Source: a bacterium
Lineage (GTDB): Bacteria > Vulcanimicrobiota > Vulcanimicrobiia > Vulcanimicrobiales > Vulcanimicrobiaceae
Assembly: GCA_021807645.1 (NCBI GenBank)
Contig: JAKBCP010000051.1
Span: 1 to 6,400 of the forward strand
Length of the DNA: 6,400 nucleotides
Direction of reading: 5' to 3'
The notes below the pieces were generated by a model. It ran no database searches and was not told where the DNA came from. It was given only the letters and a program-made list of their open reading frames with translations. The stretch's first letter is position 1; every line of letters begins with the position of its first letter. Both the position numbers and the translations under genes were made by a program. Shown one piece after another: positions 1-5,923 of this stretch.

Positions 1-2
1 GC

Positions 3-296
3 GCGCGTCTCCTCGAGCTACTGCAGATGCAAGCGCGCGAACTCGCCGAAAAACTCGTTCGAGAGGGGCTTTGGGCGCGCACGATCGGTGTCAAGGTAAA
101 GTGCGCCGACTTTTCGGTCCGCGTTCGACAGACGAGCCTGCGCGAACCGACGCAATCGGCGAGAGCGATCTACCGGGCGGCGCGCAGCTCTCTGGAGCGG
201 GCGCGCCTCGGAGGCGCGCCGATTCGATTGCTCGGGACGCGCGTAGCGGCGCTCGGCGAGCGTCCTTCGCAGCAACTATCGCTCTGGAGTCGTTAA
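3..296 (+). CDS. dinB: DNA polymerase IV (DinB), C-terminal part, 5' truncated by window edge
   Basis: This is the end of a Y-family, error-prone translesion polymerase, which in bacteria bypasses damaged template bases. The frame is open from base 3 and stops with TAA at 294-296, so about 97 residues are visible. The ATG at 27 is internal, because the frame continues upstream of it with polymerase-like residues. What is seen is the little-finger (PAD) domain: an ELAEKLVREGLWARTIGVKV stretch matches the family's RxLAxxLxxxGxxxRTVxLKVR-type strand, followed by DFSVRVRQTSL and a helix IYRAARSSLERA, then PIRLLGTRVAALGE. The final residues, QLSLW at 273-287, fit the β-clamp binding motif (QLxLF type) that ties DinB to the replisome. 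The palm and fingers with the catalytic acidic residues lie outside the window. The gene converges on the lipoprotein gene. Assignment to DinB rather than another Y-family member is strong but rests on this one domain. Confidence 0.93.
   Translation, partial: ARLLELLQMQARELAEKLVREGLWARTIGVKVKCADFSVRVRQTSLREPTQSARAIYRAARSSLERARLGGAPIRLLGTRVAALGERPSQQLSLWSR
200..220 (+). repeat. Perfect 9-bp inverted repeat inside dinB
   Basis: The sequence ggcgcgcct-cgg-aggcgcgcc can fold into a 9-bp, all but one G/C pair, stem with a 3-base loop. It lies inside the dinB coding region, about 75 bases before the stop codon, encoding part of the RARLGGAP stretch. No T-run follows, so it is not an intrinsic terminator. 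It may simply be a by-product of alternating GC codons. Confidence 0.6.
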
Positions 297-323
297 TCGA
301 TTCAACGCTGCCCTCCGCTGTTT

Positions 324-2627
324 TTACGGCAGGCCGGTGCCGAGCGCGCTGACGATCGGGCCGATGGTCGCCGAGCCGTTGACGGTGCCGCCGTAGTTGA
401 AGACCGGCGTTGCATCGGCCGTCCCGTTTGTTTCGCCGCCAATGAAGGGGACGCCGGCGGTACCGGCAGTGGCAGTGGAGCCGCTCGAATCGCTATTGAT
501 GATCCTAAGGCTACCCGCCACCACGAAGACAGCGGGGCCGGCCGCTGCGCCCCCTCCACCGCCCGGGGGCGAAAGTTCACTGTTGCCGCCACTGCCGCCC
601 GCAACACTCAAGCCAATTACAGTTCCGCCGGCACCCCCCGCTAGCCCGCCGCCGCCGCCGCCGCCGCCGAAACCGCCACCGCCGCCGACACCGTACGTGA
701 TCTGAGGCTCACCGCTGCCGCCGATGCCCCCGCCGCCGCCTCCGCCGCCGAAGCCGCCAGTTCCGCCGGTTCCGCCAGCTCCGCCTGGTGTGAAGCCAAG
801 GCCGCCAACACCATTTCCTCCCGTGCCGCCTTGCCCGCCGCCGCCACCAAAGCCGCCCGCGCCTCCGGCAGCCCCGGCGGACGGGGTGCTGCCCGAGATG
901 CCGCTACCACCGAGACCTCCACCCTGCCCGAAGGCACCCGCGCCTCCAGGCGCCTGGGCGGTGCCGGCGGCACCGCCCAGGCCGCCGCTGAAGCCCGCTC
1001 CGCCATTACCGAGAGTATCACCGTCCGAGAGGAGCCCACCTCCGCCACCAGAGGTGACGCCGCTCCCTCCCATACCGCCGCCGCCGCCACCGAAGCCGCC
1101 AGCTCCGCCGTTGCCGCCGGTCGCTGCACACCCAGAAAAATTGTCATTCATCAGGGAAACGCTCGCCGAATTCACAAAGAGGCAGCCGCCGAATCCTGCA
1201 CCGCCGCCACCGCTGCCTCCGCTGGTTCCGCCTTGCGCGAGGCCGTTCTCAATGTCGAGATTAAGCAAATACTGCGTAGCGCTGTCCGCCCAGAAGATGC
1301 GCGACGTACCTCCGCCATTGATGATGACGTTCCCGTAGGTTCCGCCGTCGATCACCGTGTTCGCCGAGATCGGATAGAGCGGCCCGGCGAGGGCGATCGT
1401 ACAGGGTGCCGATGCACTGCAGATGCTCGAGGAAAAGGTGATGAGCGATCCCGGGTTGGCGTTCGCTTGCACGATCGCATAGCGCAGATCGCCGACGAGA
1501 CCGGCACCGCTGCCCGTACCGGATCCTGCCGGAGTTCCAGGCGTTGTGTCGGTGGTAACGTCGACGGTGTAAATATTGCCCGTTGCGGTTGTGAAGGGCA
1601 GCGTCGTCGTGGTGCCGCTCGCCGTGGTGGCGCTAATATTCTGCGTGCCGAAGCTCGCGCGGGCGACGTTGAAGCTCGCCGTGAGCGTCGTGGTGCTCGT
1701 GACGTTGACGTTGCTCACGGTGATGCCGCTGCCTGCGTTCACCGTCGTCGAGCCGGCGGCGAAGTTCGTGCCGGTGAGCGTCTCGGTAATGCTGCCCTGG
1801 CTGGTCGCTGCCGACCAAACGCTTATTCCGGTGAGCGTCGGTGGGGGAAAGGTGATCGCGGGCGTAACGCTTGAGGTGAGCCCCGGCGCGCTCGCGGTGA
1901 CGGTTGGATTAGCGTCGAAGGCGGCGGTGTAGTTGAGCGTGATGCCGGTGCTGGGTTGCATAACCGTCGTCTGCGAGAGCGAGGAGTTTCCGGTCGTGTC
2001 GGAGTCGGCAAGTGTAATCGTCAACTGTGCGCCGCTTGCATTCACGTAGGCTCCCGGACCGACGATCGTATTGCCGTCGGCATCGAGCGCCGTGACGGTG
2101 ACGCCGACCGAGCCCGCGGTACCAGGCGTCACCTGCGTCGTGGAGAGTGAGACGGCGATCGACTTCACGACGCCGTTGAAGGTGAGGTGGACCGTGTTCG
2201 CTTGATTCGCAACGATGCTCTGCACGGTTGCCCCCGCGGCGAGCAGATTGCCGCCGCCATTCGTTGCGTCGAAGAGCTTGGCGGTAAAGATATCGCTGCC
2301 GACCGGCGCATCGATCGTGCCGTTGCAGGTCGTCGTGCAGTTCAATACGGCGGTCGTCGTACTGCCGCCGCTCTGCGGCGCGACCGCGAAGGAGACCGAT
2401 TGCGTCGAGGGCGAGATGTAGGCAGGCGCGCGCCCAGTGGTAGGCGCCGGCGTCGGCACGACGATTGTGAACTGCACCGGCACGCTCTTCTGCGAGGTCG
2501 GCGCAGCGGGTGCGCCGGGGGCTGCGACCGCAGGAAGCGACGCGCCGTTGCCGCCCCCTCCGCACGCGGTGAGCATGAACGCAGAGGCAACCGCTCCGGC
2601 GGCGATACGCAGAATCGATGCGCGCAT
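324..2627 (-). CDS. Surface lipoprotein with Ig-like, IPT/TIG-like, β-helix-like and glycine-rich repeat regions
   Basis: A 767-residue putative lipoprotein; its function is unknown. Residues 1-22 are a lipoprotein signal: Arg2/Arg7, a hydrophobic core and lipobox LTA-Cys22, followed by a GGGG tether and an Ala/Pro linker. Residues about 50-154 and 155-260 look like β-sandwich (Ig-like) repeats, with AYISPSTQSV at 69-78 and a C97/C101 pair. Residues about 262-347 resemble an IPT/TIG domain (PPTLTGISV, LTGTNFAAG). From about 352, GDLRYAIVQANANPGSLITF and NTVIDGG match the opening of choice-of-anchor or parallel β-helix surface proteins. Residues about 501-690 are about 54% Gly in GG-x-GG runs, recalling PE_PGRS-type domains. 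A β-coil-like segment then returns (about 697-722) before the end. The start is supported by GGAG 10 bases upstream. Glycine at +2 after Cys is not an inner-membrane retention signal, so an outer-surface location is inferred. An adhesin or structural surface role is possible but unproven. Confidence 0.92.
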   Translation of the reverse strand: MRASILRIAAGAVASAFMLTACGGGGNGASLPAVAAPGAPAAPTSQKSVPVQFTIVVPTPAPTTGRAPAYISPSTQSVSFAVAPQSGGSTTTAVLNCTTTCNGTIDAPVGSDIFTAKLFDATNGGGNLLAAGATVQSIVANQANTVHLTFNGVVKSIAVSLSTTQVTPGTAGSVGVTVTALDADGNTIVGPGAYVNASGAQLTITLADSDTTGNSSLSQTTVMQPSTGITLNYTAAFDANPTVTASAPGLTSSVTPAITFPPPTLTGISVWSAATSQGSITETLTGTNFAAGSTTVNAGSGITVSNVNVTSTTTLTASFNVARASFGTQNISATTASGTTTTLPFTTATGNIYTVDVTTDTTPGTPAGSGTGSGAGLVGDLRYAIVQANANPGSLITFSSSICSASAPCTIALAGPLYPISANTVIDGGTYGNVIINGGGTSRIFWADSATQYLLNLDIENGLAQGGTSGGSGGGGAGFGGCLFVNSASVSLMNDNFSGCAATGGNGGAGGFGGGGGGMGGSGVTSGGGGGLLSDGDTLGNGGAGFSGGLGGAAGTAQAPGGAGAFGQGGGLGGSGISGSTPSAGAAGGAGGFGGGGGQGGTGGNGVGGLGFTPGGAGGTGGTGGFGGGGGGGGIGGSGEPQITYGVGGGGGFGGGGGGGGLAGGAGGTVIGLSVAGGSGGNSELSPPGGGGGAAAGPAVFVVAGSLRIINSDSSGSTATAGTAGVPFIGGETNGTADATPVFNYGGTVNGSATIGPIVSALGTGLP
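558..1127 (-). repeat. Glycine-rich GG-x-GG repeat domain within the lipoprotein
   Basis: This stretch encodes residues about 501-690, of which 103 of 190 are Gly by my count. The pattern is short blocks such as GAGGFGGGGG, GTGGFGGGGG and GVGGGGGFGG, separated by small residues with occasional Phe or Leu. Such composition is known from mycobacterial PGRS domains and from proteins modelled as packed polyglycine II helices. Gly codons are mostly GGC, so the + strand reads as CCG/CCN repeats. That creates proline-rich false frames on the + strand and Ala-rich frames on the minus strand. Confidence 0.85.
646..669 (-). repeat. (CCG)8 trinucleotide microsatellite
   Basis: Eight uninterrupted CCG units read on the + strand; on the coding strand they give the run of eight Gly at residues 654-661 of the lipoprotein. 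A change in unit number would lengthen or shorten the polyglycine run without a frameshift. Confidence 0.9.
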
Positions 2628-2629
2628 AA

Positions 2630-2761
2630 TTATGAGTCTCCAATAACAGTTGAGGCGACGCCGTCCTTCATCGATGCAAATTCTCGTTTTCCTGGTGCAA
2701 TGGTATCGATGCCCTTAACCACAAAATTCAATGCGGTGATAAGGGCTTCGCGGGGTTTCAT
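2630..2761 (-). CDS. Possible 43-residue small protein or leader peptide ahead of the lipoprotein gene
   Basis: An ATG-started frame of 43 codons ending in TAA at 2630-2632, two bases before the lipoprotein ATG. The product begins MKPREALITALNFVVKGIDT and ends with ASTVIGDS. It has ordinary composition, one amphipathic-looking N-terminal helix, no signal peptide and no transmembrane segment. The third-position GC is close to half, lower than expected for a gene of this genome. There is no Shine-Dalgarno just before its ATG, because the preceding bases are pyrimidine-rich (GATCTCC). I do not recognise it. In favour: it fills the gap exactly and its stop sits at the next gene's start, an arrangement compatible with translational coupling. 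Against: no ribosome site, and the weak promoter candidate would fall inside it. It may well be a chance frame. Confidence 0.22.
   Translation of the reverse strand: MKPREALITALNFVVKGIDTIAPGKREFASMKDGVASTVIGDS
2638..2641 (-). promoter_or_regulatory. Ribosome binding site of the lipoprotein gene
   Basis: GGAG on the minus strand, 10 bases before the ATG at 2627. It supports this start over others and fits the signal peptide that begins at this Met. It lies within the last codons of the possible 43-residue frame. Confidence 0.65.
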
Positions 2762-2921
2762 GGAGATCGTTGCGAAGGAGAAGAGTGGCTCGGTCGGGGT
2801 TGTCCATTCGATAGTGAGGCACCTCCTCGTCCTCGCGCTCGATCGATTTCCCGCCGCCCTCTCTGCGTATGGATTGCGTCACGTTTGCTCTGGCTCGGTT
2901 GCGCTGAAGGGTTGATTTCTT

Positions 2922-3887
2922 CTAGATGTGATCGGTGCTCCAAACCGGGTCGCCGATGCCGGCGACGTTCGACGATCGTACCCAGACGTGCCCGGCCCTC
3001 GAAAGCGGAGCAACCATGAAAATCGCGTCTTTTCGCCGGCGGATACTGCCGCGCGGCAGCATCCGCCGGATCGGCTCGGGTGGAAGCCACCCGACGATGC
3101 GGCGCAGGTCGCCCGCCGCCGAGCGCAAGAAAGGGGCGATGAGATCTTGCTCTCGTTCGTCTCGAATGCCGAGTTCGTCAACGATGAACGAATCGTGGAC
3201 CGGGCTCCGAACTCCCGTGACGTATGCATCGACGCGGCTGTCTTCGCGAAGCACGAAGGTAAGCGCGTCGCCGTTGGGATGTTCGGAACCGTGCCGCGTC
3301 CGAAGATAGAGCCACTCCCAAAAGAGCGGCGTACGCTTGAAGCTCCACGGGCGCAGGCGTTCGTGGCGCGCAAACATGCGGCGAATCGCCGCTCGATCCT
3401 CCGGCGTCGCCTGCTTGATCGTCATGCGCGAGTGCGGCAAATCGTCGGCGCGAAGCGAGAATGCTCGCGACGGAAACGAACTGAAGCCGAGCGCTTCGTA
3501 GAATGCCGGAGCGATGTCGCTGAAAAGATAGAGGGCATCGCTCCCCGCTGCGTGCTCTCGATCCATCAGCGCCGCTAACATCGCACTTCCGTATCCACGC
3601 CCTCGTAACGCCTTCGGAGTAAAGACCGCACCGATGCCGACGGCCTTTAACGTTCTATCCCCGACGCGTATCTCGCGTTCGTAGCATTTACAACTCGCAC
3701 AGAGCGTCGTGCCGTCGTAAAGCCCGACCGTCGAATAATGGTTTCGCCCGTAACCGCTGCGCGCTAATTCGAGGGTATGCCTTGCGTACGTTTCGAAGTC
3801 GCGACCGGCGGCCCACAACGGCGCGGTGAGCGGAAGAACGACGCGTGCATAGGTCGTCGCGTCGATGGAGCGCAGCTCGGGCGTCAC
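2922..3887 (-). CDS. GNAT-family N-acetyltransferase, possibly with a second Eis/LYC1-like C-terminal domain
   Basis: A cytoplasmic acetyl-CoA-dependent acyltransferase of 321 residues; the acceptor is unknown. The N-terminal GNAT fold is clear. Motif A runs VGIGAVFTPKALRGRGYGSA (83-102), where R95-G-R-G-Y-G is the pyrophosphate-binding loop. Motif B follows with LYLFSDIAPAFYEALGF (119-135), whose Tyr130 is in the usual place for the catalytic tyrosine. The preceding strand, LCASCKCYER (62-71), resembles the SC-x-C/E strand I associate with LYC1/Eis-like enzymes. Residues about 155-321 form a second domain (WSFKRTPLFWEWL at 181-193, ending WSTDHI), as in two-domain Eis-like proteins; this subfamily placement is tentative. 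The start is GTG at 3887, overlapping the helicase stop as GTGA. The next in-frame Met is beyond motif A, so no later start is possible. It is the last gene of the operon, and its link to DNA repair is by position only. Confidence 0.9.
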   Translation of the reverse strand: MTPELRSIDATTYARVVLPLTAPLWAAGRDFETYARHTLELARSGYGRNHYSTVGLYDGTTLCASCKCYEREIRVGDRTLKAVGIGAVFTPKALRGRGYGSAMLAALMDREHAAGSDALYLFSDIAPAFYEALGFSSFPSRAFSLRADDLPHSRMTIKQATPEDRAAIRRMFARHERLRPWSFKRTPLFWEWLYLRTRHGSEHPNGDALTFVLREDSRVDAYVTGVRSPVHDSFIVDELGIRDEREQDLIAPFLRSAAGDLRRIVGWLPPEPIRRMLPRGSIRRRKDAIFMVAPLSRAGHVWVRSSNVAGIGDPVWSTDHI

Positions 3888-5923
3888 CGTCGGAGCTCCT
3901 CGAGAAACTCCGGCGTATTGATCCCGCGCGTCGGACGCCCGGAGGCGGTGAGCAAAAGTGCCGCATTCGCGCGCGAGCGGGCGAACGCAAAGAGCCTGCG
4001 CTCTTGCTCGATATGGCGCTCTCGCAGTTTGTACCGATAATTGACGTAGGCGTGTTTAGCCGCTCGCGTGCTCTTTGCGCCGCCGGCGTTCTCGCGAGTT
4101 GCGAGGCCGTAGGTTGGAGTGAAAAGAAAGGCCGGAGGTACGTAATACGCCGGAAACGCACCGGCCTGTAACGACGGAATGGCGACGGCCTCGAATGAAA
4201 TGCCGATCGCCGCGTCGATCTCGGCGATCGTGACGAAACCTTCGCGCCGTCGATAGGCGATCTCGGTTCGTTCGTGCTCGGCAACATCGCGCAGGTGTTC
4301 GCAGAGCGAGAAGAGGGCCGCGATGCCGTTCCCTGCGTCGCACTCCGCGATTCGCAGGCGAAACGCATCGAGCGATGCCTGCCGCGAGCGCTCCCGCGCG
4401 TCGCCCTCCGGGCCGATAGGTGCGAGCCCTTCCCCCCAGATGCTTTCGATTGCATCGAACAGCGGCGCCGTTTCGAGACGCGCTTGGCCACGGGCGTGGA
4501 ACGCGCGCAGCCAAGCAAGGCGTTCACGCGCGATATCGCCGAGCAGCGGATCGACCGCGCCCGATAACACGTTGTCGCCGAGGCGGATTGCTTTCGGGCG
4601 AGCGTCGTCGGTCGTGCGTTCGGCGCCGTTAAAGAGCGAGCGCTGATCGCTTGCGGCTTTGCCGCAGAGCAGGGCGATACTTGCGTCGGAGAGCGCGAGC
4701 CGCGGGCTTTCGAGTATGCGCAGCAATGCGTCGTGTGCGTACGGGTCGGCGACCCAGCAAAGAAGCGCGAAAGCGTCGAGAATCTCGGCGATCCGGAAGA
4801 GCTCGCAGCGTCCGGCGCGCGCTGCGGCGATCCCTCGCTCGTGCAGCGCCCGTTCGAAACGCGCACCGTCGTCGAGATCGCGCAGTAGGATCGCCGTCTC
4901 GTCGGCGGGGGTTCCCGTCGCGATACGCTGGGCGATCCACGATGCGACGCACTGCGCCTCGCTCTCCCGATTCGGCGCGCGCTCGATTTTAGGACGGACC
5001 TCGCTCCGAGGGATCGCCGTAAGGCGTTCGCTCTCCCCGTCGGCGAGCCGTTCGACGCGCGCGCCCTGCATTGGGCGATGAGCACCTTGCTCGTCGCATG
5101 CAAGCGTGAGGGAACGCGATTCACCTTCGACGAGGGCGGCGAGAAAATCGTGCATCCGTTCGTCGCAGTGCTCGGCATCGTCGACAAAGACGGCATCAAA
5201 GGCATAAGCGCCGCGCAGTTCGGAACCGGGATTTCCTCGTAGCCATGCAGTTGCCAGCGAGAATGCCGCAGAGCGGTCTGCGAGATGCTCGTCGCGGAGA
5301 TATGCTTCGAAGCGCGCGTAGAGTTCGGCGATGATTTTTGCAAGGTCCATTTCGCGTCGGTGCTGGCGCAGCAGTTCCTCGGTGTCGACTTCGAGCGCTC
5401 CCCGCGCCGTATCGTTGAGATAGGCGAGCAGCGCCGGGGAGCTCAGATTCGGCGGATGCGCGTAAAATGCGGTGGCCCCGCGGGCGGCGCGCTCGACGAC
5501 CTCACGAGGTGCGATTGCGGCACGACGAAGGCGTTCGACGAGGCCTCGTGCGTGTTCGAGAAAGCGCTCCGGCGACCGAAGCTCGGCAACCTCGATATCA
5601 ATCGTTGCATCGGCAGGCGGCCACGTGCCTGCGAAGAGCTCCTCGGCGGCGCGCTCGAAGATGCGGTATGCAGCGGTCTCGTCGATACAACGCAAGGCGG
5701 GGTCGGCAAAATGTGCGATGTCGCCCGCAAGCTCGCCGATCTCGGCGACCGTCAACGGATTTCCCAAAGCGGAAGGAATGCGCGAACGGAGATTTGCGGT
5801 ACTGCTGCCTCCGATGCCGAGTAAAAGGACGCGCGAGGTCGCCGCCGCCTCGAGCGCGCGCTCGACGAGCCGCGTCGTTTTGCCGCTCCGCGCGCCGCCG
5901 CGTACGATCAGCATCTCGCTCAT
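3884..5923 (-). CDS. UvrD-like SF1 helicase subunit of an AddAB/AdnAB-type complex, lacking a nuclease domain
   Basis: 679 residues. Walker A is GGARSGKTT (9-17) and motif II is VFVDDAEH (245-252), close to the VDDAQH form I recall from actinobacterial AdnA/AdnB rather than the DExQD of UvrD. CDEQGAHRP (276-284) stands at motif III, and ILLRD (345-349) at motif IV. Residues 376-419 (FRIAEILDAFALLCW, LESPRLALSD) are the 2B-region pattern of UvrD/RecB proteins. The motif V region (562-585) has AIGISF instead of AKGLEF, so its Lys is missing. Motif VI, EQERRLFAFARSRA (639-652), is well kept. The protein ends just after motif VI, so the C-terminal nuclease of AddA, AddB or AdnA is absent. The ATG at 5923 overlaps the upstream stop as ATGA. 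A further upstream ATG at 5992 is less likely, because it has no ribosome site and would overlap the nuclease gene by 73 bases. Expected role: ATP-driven movement on broken DNA ends with its nuclease partner, before RecA loading. Confidence 0.9.
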   Translation of the reverse strand: MSEMLIVRGGARSGKTTRLVERALEAAATSRVLLLGIGGSSTANLRSRIPSALGNPLTVAEIGELAGDIAHFADPALRCIDETAAYRIFERAAEELFAGTWPPADATIDIEVAELRSPERFLEHARGLVERLRRAAIAPREVVERAARGATAFYAHPPNLSSPALLAYLNDTARGALEVDTEELLRQHRREMDLAKIIAELYARFEAYLRDEHLADRSAAFSLATAWLRGNPGSELRGAYAFDAVFVDDAEHCDERMHDFLAALVEGESRSLTLACDEQGAHRPMQGARVERLADGESERLTAIPRSEVRPKIERAPNRESEAQCVASWIAQRIATGTPADETAILLRDLDDGARFERALHERGIAAARAGRCELFRIAEILDAFALLCWVADPYAHDALLRILESPRLALSDASIALLCGKAASDQRSLFNGAERTTDDARPKAIRLGDNVLSGAVDPLLGDIARERLAWLRAFHARGQARLETAPLFDAIESIWGEGLAPIGPEGDARERSRQASLDAFRLRIAECDAGNGIAALFSLCEHLRDVAEHERTEIAYRRREGFVTIAEIDAAIGISFEAVAIPSLQAGAFPAYYVPPAFLFTPTYGLATRENAGGAKSTRAAKHAYVNYRYKLRERHIEQERRLFAFARSRANAALLLTASGRPTRGINTPEFLEELRR
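3896..3901 (-). promoter_or_regulatory. Ribosome binding site of the acetyltransferase gene, inside the helicase gene
   Basis: GAGGAG on the minus strand, 8 bases before the GTG at 3887. It decides the non-ATG start. The site lies in the codons for the last Glu-Glu of the helicase, so translation of the two genes is probably coupled. Confidence 0.75.

Larger units (their letters stand above)
2628..2921. other. Intergenic region: upstream of the lipoprotein gene, downstream of the acetyltransferase operon
   Basis: A 294-base gap between two genes on the minus strand. I see no hairpin followed by a T-run after the acetyltransferase stop, so the operon may end by Rho or read through. For the lipoprotein gene, the only promoter-like pair I can find on the minus strand is TTGAAT (2726-2731) and GATACC (2702-2707), separated by 18 bases. 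The second box matches only three of six consensus bases, so this is weak. The stretch is more AT-rich near the lipoprotein gene (2670-2740) than its surroundings, as expected for a promoter zone. It also carries a GAGGAGGT Shine-Dalgarno-like string (2821-2828, minus strand) and two tiny open frames, 2715-2807 and 2630-2761. Confidence 0.6.

Noticed and set aside
321..342. Possible terminator: T-run beside a cggca...tgccg stem between the convergent genes
   Set aside because: For the + strand the T-run precedes the stem, and for the minus strand an A-run follows it, so it has the wrong order for an intrinsic terminator in both directions. The stem is only 5 bp.
641..1147. 168-codon Ala-rich frame on the minus strand
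   Set aside because: Shifted reading of the GGC repeat (GCG/GCC), inside the lipoprotein gene.
724..1338. Proline-rich open frame of 204 codons on the + strand (and smaller one at 397-705)
   Set aside because: It is the antisense of the GGC glycine repeats; CCN codons follow automatically. No ribosome site or domain.
831..1874. 347-codon frame on the + strand
   Set aside because: Antisense to the lipoprotein gene, rich in Arg and Ala from GC-rich sequence, no recognisable motif, whereas the minus-strand frame has signal peptide and domains.
2614..2712. Three copies of atcgatgc (2614-2621, 2670-2677, 2705-2712) as possible operators upstream of the lipoprotein gene
   Set aside because: The 8-mer is short, spacing is irregular, and the same word occurs inside the gene on the other strand; ATCGAT words are frequent in this genome.
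3688..5343. 551-codon frame on the minus strand in another phase
   Set aside because: Ser/Arg-rich composition typical of an out-of-frame reading; it overlaps the helicase, whose frame shows ordered SF1 motifs.
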